The position numbers and the translations under genes were made by a program. The notes beneath the pieces were generated by a model. The model did not search any database, had not been told where the DNA came from, and worked only from the letters and a program-made list of their open reading frames with translations. From Chloroflexi bacterium HGW-Chloroflexi-2 (GTDB lineage Bacteria > Chloroflexota > Anaerolineae > Anaerolineales > Anaerolineaceae), in contig PHBY01000008.1 of the NCBI GenBank assembly GCA_002840735.1, forward strand, positions 224,619 to 288,618: 64,000 bases of DNA, given 5' to 3'. Every line of letters starts with the position of its first letter. Position 1 is the stretch's first letter. This document shows positions 6,368 through 14,276 of the stretch, piece after piece.

Positions 6368-9300
6368 ATGCAAAATTCCTGGTTGAATTTTTCCAGGTCT
6401 GTTTTGATTATGGACAAAATCAAAATGAGATTTCTGATGGGTTTGATTCTTGTTGGGCATGTATTTACGCTGGCCTTCTCATTGGGAAAACCCGCCCACT
6501 TAACGGATGCGCCACAGATCGAATATCAAAGTGCAAATAACACCATTTCCTTAACCTTACATGTTCCAGCCATTCAATGGCAACAAACAGATGCGGGGAC
6601 ATCCATTTCGATTCCAAATGCAGAAATTCTTACCCATCCTGGCGATCCGGACATTCCATATTTTTCCACGGCTATAGCGTTGCCTGCAGGTACTTCCCTG
6701 CAAACCTTTATCAATATTTCGCCTGAACTGCGTGTTCCTGCACCGGGCGATCTGAATTATTCATCCACCTACGAATCCGAAATGATTCACAATTCATTCG
6801 AACAAAGTAACAATTTGTGTTCTCAGGAAGTATTCCAAAACCCAATTCAAATGGGTAACCCATTCTGGTACCGCGATCAGTATCTTGTTTCAATTAATTT
6901 CTATCCAATCCGTTGGGATTGTGTATCAAATAAATTTATAGTCATCAAAGACCTCGAACTCAAAATTACGTTTGATGAGCCGCTGGAATTTGTTGAAAAT
7001 TTGAATATGGATTTACTGGATGATATCAATCCCCTGGAATTGAATATCATCAATCCACATGATGGCTTTTTATGGAAAGCAGATCCTCCCGTTCTCTGGG
7101 GGAGTGACCTTCGAGATCCATGGGAAACACGTGTCCGTATAGAAGTTGAAGAGCCGGGCATCTACCGGATCACCTATGAAGACCTTCAAGCAGTTGGGTT
7201 TGATCTGGAAGGATTAAACCCTATATATTTTCACATCGAAAATCAGGGTCGTGAAGTCGCCTATCAGTTTGAAGGAGACGAGGATGCCATCTTCGATGCA
7301 GGTGAGTCCTTCCTCTTTTATGGCGAGCAATTTCAAGGGGATTATTTATCGGCCTTATATGCACATCAAGCTGATCACTGGCCAGCCTTTGGTTCCTGGC
7401 AACCTGAATTTTCAGCCTTCATGCTCGAAAAATACACCAACACCAATGTCTACTGGTTGTTCATCTCCAACACACCTGGTCTGAGAATCACTGAAATCGA
7501 TGGTACTCCTCAATCGGGGAATCCCGTTACTACCTTTGTGGATCAAGCACACTTTGAGGAGGAAAAAGTATGGTGGACTTATCATTTCACCAACGAAGAT
7601 ACCTGGTTTTGGGAAAATGTTAATGTGCTATCATTCCCGTCCATTTATAAATATTATGTTCAGTTTATAAATCCGGTAATCTCTGAGGAACTATCAGCTC
7701 ACGTAGAAGGACAAATTGTCTCCGCCACATCCAGTTCAGCCATCAATCCAGATCATCATCTTCAATTCTTCCTGAACGACCAACTAATTACCGATGAGGA
7801 TTGGGATGGCGCTGTTCGTCATTCGTTTTCAGGTTCGATCAATCAACAGTACATAATTTCAGGTGAGAATAAATTTTCTTACACAGTCCACTCGGTGGGA
7901 TTACCAGCTTCTCGCTATGGGTTTGACTGGTTCTCAGTTAACTATACCCGCGTCTTGAAGGCAGTGAATGACCAACTGTTATTCAACATTAATTCAGTTG
8001 AACCAGTTGATGTTCAGGTGGCTAATCTTTCTTCCCCTGCAAATTATTTATGGAATATATCAAACCCTTTACAACCAATTGCCATTCGTAGCCCAGAATT
8101 TGATACCGGATTGCTTACATTTAACCAGGATTATTTAGGGCAGCAGCAATACATCGTTTCAAACTTGAGTGCCATCAAATCGGTTACAGAGAATCTCTTC
8201 CTATACACACCGCCGGATCTCCTGTCTTCAAACCAACAGGCGGATTACCTCATCATTTCTCCCAAACCATTTCTGGAGGATTTACAACCCCTGGTAGATT
8301 ATCGATCTTCCCAGGGGTACAATGTTCGTCTGGTTGATCTGCAGGATGTATACAACCAGTTCAACTTCGGCATTGCTCACCCCATTGCAATCAAAAACTT
8401 TTTTGGGTACATCTATCAACATTGGGAAAAACCAGCACCCGCTTATGTGTTACTGGTGGGAGATGGGCATTGGGATTTGAAAAATGTAAAGTCCTCTGAG
8501 AAGACTTTTATGCCACCCAATTTTGTCTGGGTCGATCCATTGCAGGGTGAAGTGGACAGTCTCAGTGATCTGGTTGCGGTTGCCGGAGATGATATTTTCC
8601 CGGATGCTATGATTGGCCGTCTGCCTGTCAACACCACCCAGGAATTGCAAGGGTTTATTCATAAGACCATTCAATTTGAAACAGGGAATTCTGAGTGGAA
8701 AAGAAACCTGACCTTCGTGGCGGATAATTATTACCTCCAGAACCCGGACAACTGTACAGACAATGACCCCATTACGGTCTGTTCCACTGATCCGGCTGGT
8801 AACTTTCCTGCTATTGTCAATCAGGTCATTGCAGATGAAATACAAGCTCCATACCAGATCAATAAAATCTTCCTGGATGATTATGATTGTCGCTCATCCT
8901 CACCCGATAATTGTACTCAAGTAAGAACCGATATCGCGCAGGCATTTAACCAGGGGAACCAGATCATTTCCTTCAATGGACACGGCGCTATTCCCTATTG
9001 GGCGGCTGAAAAGGTCTTGCATGTTGATCATATTCCGGATCTTACCAATAAAGATCTTTATCCAGTAGTGTTCTCTCTGGATTGTGTGGATGGATACTGG
9101 TATTATCCACCCAATATACCTGACCAACCTATCGATCGACGCTCGCTCGCCGAGGAATTAACCCGTGTTCCAGAAAAAGGCGCAGTTGCCATGCTTTCAT
9201 CGCCTGGAAACGGCTATGTCAATGGCCATGAATTACTCCAGCGTGGATTTTTCTCCGCCTTCTCCAACCTGCCACTTCCCACTCTGGGAGCCCTGGATCT

Positions 9301-9433
9301 GAATGCAAAATTAACATTGATGGCAAACCACGGCAATGATAGCCTGATTTTTACCTACATGATTTTTGGTGACCCTGCTTTGCAATTATCCCCAATTCGA
9401 TGGAAATTTTACCTTCCTTTGGTGACACGCTGA
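6368..9433 (+). CDS. Secreted gingipain-like C25 cysteine peptidase with YLPL C-terminal tail
   Basis: A 1021-residue extracytoplasmic protease of family C25 (clan CD, caspase-like fold). After a hydrophobic signal segment (about residues 20-38) comes a long beta-rich region of the gingipain propeptide type. The peptidase domain spans about residues 625-1000, marked by DYLIISPKPF, YVLLVGDGHWDLKN and AGDDIFPDAMIGRLP. The catalytic dyad is intact: His872 in FNGHGAIP and Cys906 in SLDCVDGY, spaced as in gingipains. The last residues are FYLPLVTR, a tail shared with two other secreted proteins in this window. Its gene overlaps the S26 peptidase gene by one base. Substrate unknown; the upstream peptide and the Thr-rich membrane proteins downstream are candidates. 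Confidence 0.88.
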   Translation: MQNSWLNFSRSVLIMDKIKMRFLMGLILVGHVFTLAFSLGKPAHLTDAPQIEYQSANNTISLTLHVPAIQWQQTDAGTSISIPNAEILTHPGDPDIPYFSTAIALPAGTSLQTFINISPELRVPAPGDLNYSSTYESEMIHNSFEQSNNLCSQEVFQNPIQMGNPFWYRDQYLVSINFYPIRWDCVSNKFIVIKDLELKITFDEPLEFVENLNMDLLDDINPLELNIINPHDGFLWKADPPVLWGSDLRDPWETRVRIEVEEPGIYRITYEDLQAVGFDLEGLNPIYFHIENQGREVAYQFEGDEDAIFDAGESFLFYGEQFQGDYLSALYAHQADHWPAFGSWQPEFSAFMLEKYTNTNVYWLFISNTPGLRITEIDGTPQSGNPVTTFVDQAHFEEEKVWWTYHFTNEDTWFWENVNVLSFPSIYKYYVQFINPVISEELSAHVEGQIVSATSSSAINPDHHLQFFLNDQLITDEDWDGAVRHSFSGSINQQYIISGENKFSYTVHSVGLPASRYGFDWFSVNYTRVLKAVNDQLLFNINSVEPVDVQVANLSSPANYLWNISNPLQPIAIRSPEFDTGLLTFNQDYLGQQQYIVSNLSAIKSVTENLFLYTPPDLLSSNQQADYLIISPKPFLEDLQPLVDYRSSQGYNVRLVDLQDVYNQFNFGIAHPIAIKNFFGYIYQHWEKPAPAYVLLVGDGHWDLKNVKSSEKTFMPPNFVWVDPLQGEVDSLSDLVAVAGDDIFPDAMIGRLPVNTTQELQGFIHKTIQFETGNSEWKRNLTFVADNYYLQNPDNCTDNDPITVCSTDPAGNFPAIVNQVIADEIQAPYQINKIFLDDYDCRSSSPDNCTQVRTDIAQAFNQGNQIISFNGHGAIPYWAAEKVLHVDHIPDLTNKDLYPVVFSLDCVDGYWYYPPNIPDQPIDRRSLAEELTRVPEKGAVAMLSSPGNGYVNGHELLQRGFFSAFSNLPLPTLGALDLNAKLTLMANHGNDSLIFTYMIFGDPALQLSPIRWKFYLPLVTR

Positions 9434-9855
9434 TGATCAAATCGCAAAAAAGTCTTCATTCAATCATTACGACATATATTATCGGTTGTCCGAGGGTGCG
9501 CTTTCACGTCATCGGGAAATCAATGCAACCTCTTATTCAGCGAGGGAATTGGATTGTTGTTGAACCAATTTTTCCGAATATGGGATATGCTCAGGGTGAT
9601 ATTATTCTGTTTTCAAGGGCAGGTGAATTTGTGGTTCATCGCATCGTAGCGCTCAAAGATCAGTCCATCATCACCCAGGGAGATTGGACTAAAATACAGG
9701 ATCCTCCGATTTTGCAATCTGTGGTGATTGGAAGAGTGGTTGAGGTGGAAAAGCCATTCTTTACAATTCGACTCAACCAACCATTTGGAGGTTGGATTAA
9801 TCATGTGATTTTTTGGCTTGTAAGCCATGTAAAATGTTTGATTTCATATCAATAG
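9433..9855 (+). CDS. S24/S26-type signal-peptidase-like protein, Ser/His type
   Basis: A 140-residue protein with the signal peptidase I/LexA fold. HVIGKSMQPLIQRGN supplies the nucleophile Ser30. Instead of the usual bacterial Lys, EFVVHRIV places His69 as general base, as in SipW- and ER-type enzymes. GDIILFSRAG and VVIGRVVEVE complete the family pattern. No strong N-terminal membrane anchor is visible; a hydrophobic stretch near the C-terminus (WINHVIFWLVSHV) could associate with membrane. The Met at 9433 (TGATG overlap with the protease stop) is preferred to an upstream in-frame start at 9400. Similar small S24/S26 proteins occur beside PqqD-like proteins in peptide-maturation clusters, which fits the next gene. 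Confidence 0.82.
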   Translation: MIKSQKSLHSIITTYIIGCPRVRFHVIGKSMQPLIQRGNWIVVEPIFPNMGYAQGDIILFSRAGEFVVHRIVALKDQSIITQGDWTKIQDPPILQSVVIGRVVEVEKPFFTIRLNQPFGGWINHVIFWLVSHVKCLISYQ

Positions 9856-9863
9856 GAGAAAAA

Positions 9864-10142
9864 ATGAATTTACAATCAATTCCAGTTCAAAATCAAACCA
9901 TCCAATTTCACCGTGTTGACGATGAGGGACTACTTATCCTAACGGATATTGGCAAGATAAAAGGATTAAATCAAACAGCTGCTTTTATCTGGGAAACCAT
10001 AGATGGCACAAAAACGATAGCTGAAATTGCCAAAGATGTTGATGCGAAATTTAATTCTCAACTTTCATCCATACAAAACGATCTGATCGAATTTCTTACA
10101 CAATTAAAAAATCGTTCCCTTATATACTTAAAGGAAAGATGA
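9864..10142 (+). CDS. PqqD-family peptide-binding protein (RiPP recognition element-like)
   Basis: A 92-residue protein of the PqqD superfamily: a beta-rich start (QTIQFHRVDDEGLLILTD), then GLNQTAAFIWETIDGTKTIAEIA and a C-terminal helical part ending FLTQLKNRSLIYL. The LNxTAAFIWE and DGxxTIxEIA pattern is the family hallmark. These winged-helix proteins bind leader peptides and hand them to modifying or cleaving enzymes. The start has AGGAG at 9854-9858. It overlaps the next gene by ATGA. No radical SAM, ATP-grasp or asparagine-synthetase-like enzyme is adjacent, so what acts on the bound peptide is open; the S26 and C25 peptidases are the obvious partners. Confidence 0.85.
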   Translation: MNLQSIPVQNQTIQFHRVDDEGLLILTDIGKIKGLNQTAAFIWETIDGTKTIAEIAKDVDAKFNSQLSSIQNDLIEFLTQLKNRSLIYLKER

Positions 10143-10951
10143 GTATTAATCAAAAAACACTGCTGATCATTGTCGTAGTATGCCTGCTGAGTCGGGTATT
10201 TTTGGGGTCGATTTCTTTCGTTCAAGCTGCCGTAACGCTGGTTTCATTTGATGCTTACCCTGGTAATCAACAGGTAATTTTGGAATGGGAGACAGCCACC
10301 GAAGCAGATATGCTCGGTTTTTATATCACCCGCAATAACCAACCCAATGGAAATTACACCCGGATCAGCCCTTTTATCTTTACACAGGGCACAACAGTCA
10401 GTGGCCTGGTATACCAGTATATTGATGGTAACGTGATCAATGGCCAAACCTACTACTACAAATTGGAAGCTGTTGATAATACTTACAACAGTGAATTTTT
10501 TGGGCCGGTTTCAGTTATTCCGCTGCAAACCACATCCACCCACACCCAAACAATCACCCAAACCAGTTCCACCCAATCATTGACTCGCACTTCTACGCCA
10601 ACCATCACATTAACCCCTACCATTGATCTCACCCACAGCAAAACACCAACGCGAACATCGACATCCCCATTTTCGTTCGTGACCAATACCGCTACCATGA
10701 CATCTACGGCAACTCCGCGAATCTCTCCAACATATACCGGTACGGATACACCAGATTTGACATTAACCCCTGTAATTACCCGTACCCTGAAAATCATCAG
10801 TTACAATGTTTTCACGCCAACTGTTACGCCTGTACCTGAAGAAGTCAGCCCTTTCAGACAGGGTCTGGTTGGGTTTGTGATCACGATTGGGATTGGCTTC
10901 CTTCTCATCATGACTGTTATCATCATCCAAAGGAATCGCACATCGTTTTGA
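10139..10951 (+). CDS. Surface protein: fibronectin type III-like domain, Thr-rich stalk, C-terminal membrane helix
   Basis: A 270-residue type I membrane protein. A signal peptide (about residues 1-31, ending FVQAA) precedes one fibronectin-III-like domain (about 32-125; VTLVSFDAYPGNQQVILEWE ... YYYKLEAVD). Then comes a roughly 110-residue stalk very rich in Thr, Ser and Pro, and a membrane helix (about 241-263) with a short basic tail (QRNRTSF). The stalk resembles mucin-like linkers that are O-glycosylated or span the wall. It overlaps the PqqD-like gene by 4 bp and the second C25 gene by 4 bp, so its product probably works with these proteases at the cell surface, perhaps as a substrate or anchor. 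Confidence 0.85.
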   Translation: MSINQKTLLIIVVVCLLSRVFLGSISFVQAAVTLVSFDAYPGNQQVILEWETATEADMLGFYITRNNQPNGNYTRISPFIFTQGTTVSGLVYQYIDGNVINGQTYYYKLEAVDNTYNSEFFGPVSVIPLQTTSTHTQTITQTSSTQSLTRTSTPTITLTPTIDLTHSKTPTRTSTSPFSFVTNTATMTSTATPRISPTYTGTDTPDLTLTPVITRTLKIISYNVFTPTVTPVPEEVSPFRQGLVGFVITIGIGFLLIMTVIIIQRNRTSF

Positions 10952-13035
10952 GAGTCAGAACCATCCATATCATCTTATTATTGAGCCTATTGGTTGGCTT
11001 AACGGGCTGCCAGATTCAAAATCCTTCAAACCTTCCAGGTCAGGAAATTTCACAATTGCGCATCATTGTGTCGGATGAGGGTTACTATCAGATCACCCGC
11101 AAAGAATGGGAGGAAAATGGGCTTTCTCTTCATGACCCTGACCAGATACAATTACAGTTTCAAGGCAAACCACATCCGTACTGGCTAAACGCCGCACCCG
11201 ATTCAAACGATTTCGCCATTCGATTCTATTCACCTCCGGTTTCACCAGCTAACAATCTAAGTGAGAACGTTTTTCTTTTGTCCAGAGGATTTTCAGAATC
11301 GAATAGCCGCATTATACCCAAAAAAGCACCTCCCACCCAAAGCAATTTCCAAAACAACTCGACTGGAACATATCGTGAAAAGTACGAAGGACAAGCCCTT
11401 TATCTCCCTCACGCAGTGGGTGAAGATCATTGGCTCTGGGCTTTATTCCAACCGGATCAACCCATTTCGCAGGAAATTAATTTGCCACAAGAAACAGTGG
11501 ATAGCGCTACGATCCGGTTTCAAGTCTGGGTTTCTCCCACCAATATGGAGAATCCCGTACAACTTTTTTCAGCGTCTATCAATGACCATGTTTTAACTCC
11601 CATACGGGTTGAAGGGCAGGGATGGCAGGAGATTGAATTTCAACTGGATCCAGCGTATGTGACCCAAAGGAATAACTTTTCCATTCAGCCGATAACATCT
11701 CCAGATGACCTACCAGCAAAAATCTACTTGGATTGGATCAAAATGGAATATTCTCTTCCGGTTTATCTGGATGACCAGGTTCAATCATTTGCAATTCGTG
11801 AAAACCATTTTTTTACTTCAACAGGTTCTTCCAATGGCTCATTGGTGGTGGTAGATGAAAATCAGCAGGTTCTCGATATTTATTCAATCCAATCTGATCA
11901 CCTGTTCACGTTGGCAAATTTACCAGATACAACTTATGCCTGGATCCCTGATAACCAGTTTTTACCAGTTTCATCCCTTCAACCAATTCAAAAAGAAGAG
12001 CTTTTGCTCCCATCCCAACCAATTGATTACCTCGTGATTGCCCCCAAAAAATTTCAGTTGGCGCTTTCACCCTTGATTAACTTAAGGCAAGAGCAGGATT
12101 TGGCAACGCTGATTGTGACTCCCCAACAGATTTATGATTCTTTTAATTCAGGCACGCCGTCTGTTGATTCCATACAGAAATTTATTCAAAGCATCGATCA
12201 AATTGAGCCAGGTCAGTTGGACTACCTGTTACTGGTCGGTGACTTCACTTATGAAATTATTGATTATCAGGAATTCATAAAATTAGTACCGTCATTTTTT
12301 ATTTCTTCAGGTCTGTCAGGGGAGACCATCAGCGATTACCCCTATACCGATCTAAACGCTGATTTAATCCCGGACCTTTCAGTGGGACGATTTCCTGCTA
12401 ACACATCCGAACAGGTAACCGCCTGGGTTGAGAAGGTAATTTTGTATGAGCGCTCCATCCCTTCTGACTGGAACCAGATGATCACTATTTCCGATCCATC
12501 GGATACAAATTTTACTGTATTTGCAGATAGTTTTTTAATCCCATTTATGGGTGAATATCAGACTCAATTGTACAATGCACCTGGTCTACATGAAATTCAA
12601 GAAATATTCCAAAGTTCATATGCACTGGTTACTTATTTCGGTCATGGCAGCATAGACCTTTGGGGAAAAGAGAAAATCTTATCAATTCCCATGCTATCCG
12701 AATTACCAAAATCACCCGCCCCACCTCTTATCATCAGTTTCAGTTGTTTGAATGGTTACTTTATCCACCCACTGAAAATCTCTCTGGCTGAAGGATTATT
12801 ATTCCACCCTGGTGGGGGAGCGATAGGAATTTTTGCCCCGACTGGACAAACATTAATGGAGGATCATGAAAAATTATTGCAATTCTTACAGAATAAGTTA
12901 CAATCAAATGATCATTCCAGAATTGGAAATCTAATCTATCATCAAAAAGGGGAGAATTCTCCTGATAATTACTTTGTCGCTAATATTTTTCAAACATTTA
13001 TATACTTTGGCGACCCTGCCATGCTCATTCCATAA
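10948..13035 (+). CDS. C25 (gingipain-like) peptidase lipoprotein
   Basis: A 695-residue second C25 protease. It begins with TTG at 10948, overlapping the previous stop by 4 bp, with AAAGGA upstream. The N-terminus is a lipoprotein signal with lipobox LTGC (Cys about residue 21), so it should be tethered to the outer face of the membrane. The peptidase domain (from about residue 360) shows DYLVIAPKKF, DYLLLVGDFTYEI and SVGRFPANT. Its dyad is intact: His566 in TYFGHGSIDLW and Cys600 in SFSCLNGYF, with the same 34-residue spacing as the first protease. It lacks the YLPL tail, consistent with a different anchoring mode. Confidence 0.87.
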   Translation: MRVRTIHIILLLSLLVGLTGCQIQNPSNLPGQEISQLRIIVSDEGYYQITRKEWEENGLSLHDPDQIQLQFQGKPHPYWLNAAPDSNDFAIRFYSPPVSPANNLSENVFLLSRGFSESNSRIIPKKAPPTQSNFQNNSTGTYREKYEGQALYLPHAVGEDHWLWALFQPDQPISQEINLPQETVDSATIRFQVWVSPTNMENPVQLFSASINDHVLTPIRVEGQGWQEIEFQLDPAYVTQRNNFSIQPITSPDDLPAKIYLDWIKMEYSLPVYLDDQVQSFAIRENHFFTSTGSSNGSLVVVDENQQVLDIYSIQSDHLFTLANLPDTTYAWIPDNQFLPVSSLQPIQKEELLLPSQPIDYLVIAPKKFQLALSPLINLRQEQDLATLIVTPQQIYDSFNSGTPSVDSIQKFIQSIDQIEPGQLDYLLLVGDFTYEIIDYQEFIKLVPSFFISSGLSGETISDYPYTDLNADLIPDLSVGRFPANTSEQVTAWVEKVILYERSIPSDWNQMITISDPSDTNFTVFADSFLIPFMGEYQTQLYNAPGLHEIQEIFQSSYALVTYFGHGSIDLWGKEKILSIPMLSELPKSPAPPLIISFSCLNGYFIHPLKISLAEGLLFHPGGGAIGIFAPTGQTLMEDHEKLLQFLQNKLQSNDHSRIGNLIYHQKGENSPDNYFVANIFQTFIYFGDPAMLIP

Positions 13036-13063
13036 CCTATTCAATAAATTTATATAGGAAAGT

Positions 13064-13483
13064 ATGATGAATAAACAATTAACCTTAAAGCTTTTTTTAA
13101 TCATTGGTATTTTATTTTTGTTTGTGTTTATTCCACCGCATGTGGTTTGGGGGGGACTCGACTTCCAGACAGTGCCTACCCTTCCTCCCACTGCAACAAT
13201 TACTTCCACTTCTACCCTAACTCCGACTGCGACGATTACCGTAACGCCAACGATTATCTATACCAGCACGTCAATTCCACCAACACCAACCTTCACAAAC
13301 ACATTTATACAACCTGTGCAGGCATCCCCAACTTTTACCAAAACCCCTGAGATTGTTGTGCCTCCACCTCAATCAAACTGGATAAACTATGTTCTCCTGG
13401 CATTGGTTATTGCAATTGCTATCGCTTCAGGAATCATTGGATACTTATTACTTATTCGTAAGAAAAAGCCATCTGATCAGTAG
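13064..13483 (+). CDS. Thr/Pro-rich type I membrane protein with VVWGG-FQTVPT motif (copy 1)
   Basis: A 139-residue protein: hydrophobic N-terminal segment (about residues 8-23), then IPPHVVWGGLDFQTVPT (about 23-39), a stalk of Thr, Pro and Ser, and a C-terminal membrane helix (about 105-127) with basic tail RKKKPSDQ. The VVWGG-x-x-FQTVPT block directly after the signal segment is shared with the protein at 13743, so it is probably a functional signature, for example a cleavage or mature N-terminal site. It starts 28 bp after the C25 lipoprotein gene and is likely co-transcribed. Function unknown; a glycosylated surface stalk is plausible. Confidence 0.8.
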   Translation: MMNKQLTLKLFLIIGILFLFVFIPPHVVWGGLDFQTVPTLPPTATITSTSTLTPTATITVTPTIIYTSTSIPPTPTFTNTFIQPVQASPTFTKTPEIVVPPPQSNWINYVLLALVIAIAIASGIIGYLLLIRKKKPSDQ

Positions 13484-13742
13484 GTTAATCCACGCAGTGT
13501 TCATATAAGTCAATTACCAGAACAGCCTGAAAATCAAGATATTAATTTCCTGATGAAAAAATGATTCATCGTTTTATCAGGATGAGACTAAATTTTCGGT
13601 TACAATAATCAAATATGAGATCGGGGAATGTTATTGCATCAACCATGTAAAAATTCACCCATTGAATATCCTAAACGAATGTGTACTGCATTTTAAATTC
13701 ATGTAATATTAACAACAAATCCGAAGAATTAGAGATGACGCC

Positions 13743-14273
13743 ATGAAATCAATATTTGGAACCAAATACCTGTTTTTCCCAATCATTATCACACTCTTTT
13801 TATTGATTCCTGAAAATGTGGTTTGGGGAGGTCAAAGTTTTCAGACAGTACCCACCATCGGTCCATCACCCACCCCGACCAGAACACTGTCCATTACTGC
13901 TACACAACCGGCCAGTACCGGTACACCAATGAATAAACCAACTTCCACTCCAGTTTTGATTACTCCCGTGGCTGCAAGCGCTACTTTTACCGCAGAAGCA
14001 ACCAGGTCATCACTTTCTGCGACCTCTGAGCCACAAAAAACCGAATCAATTTCCGCAACAGATGATCCTTCACCACCGGATAACACTTCGGTGGTTATTT
14101 TGCCAATGGTTTCTAGTGGCGATTCGACGCCAGGCGAACAATCCAGCCAGGAAAGTAATAAACCTATCCCGGCTTTTGTATTTCCATTGGTGGTGGTATT
14201 GTTATTCGTGATCATTTATCTCTCCACCAGATGGTCGTTGAAAAAACCACAGGATGAAATTCAACCCAAATAA
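13743..14273 (+). CDS. Thr/Pro-rich type I membrane protein with VVWGG-FQTVPT motif (copy 2)
   Basis: A 176-residue paralogue in architecture of the protein at 13064: signal-like segment, IPENVVWGGQSFQTVPT (about residues 22-38), a long low-complexity Ser/Thr/Pro/Ala stalk (about 39-140), a membrane helix (about 142-162) and a charged tail (STRWSLKKPQDEIQPK). The stalks differ freely while the motif is kept, which argues that the motif matters. A 259-bp gap without recognisable genes separates the two copies. The DUF4012 gene begins 3 bp after its stop, suggesting translational coupling. Confidence 0.8.
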   Translation: MKSIFGTKYLFFPIIITLFLLIPENVVWGGQSFQTVPTIGPSPTPTRTLSITATQPASTGTPMNKPTSTPVLITPVAASATFTAEATRSSLSATSEPQKTESISATDDPSPPDNTSVVILPMVSSGDSTPGEQSSQESNKPIPAFVFPLVVVLLFVIIYLSTRWSLKKPQDEIQPK

Positions 14274-14276
14274 CAA

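Noticed and set aside
10483..10797. Val-rich minus-strand ORF opposite the Thr-rich stalk
   Set aside because: Mirror of ACN/ACC threonine codons; no start signal.
13549..13581. Imperfect inverted repeat between the two VVWGG genes as a terminator
   Set aside because: CCTGAT...ATCAGG pairs with inner A/T pairs but no T-run follows; could be chance in A+T-rich DNA.
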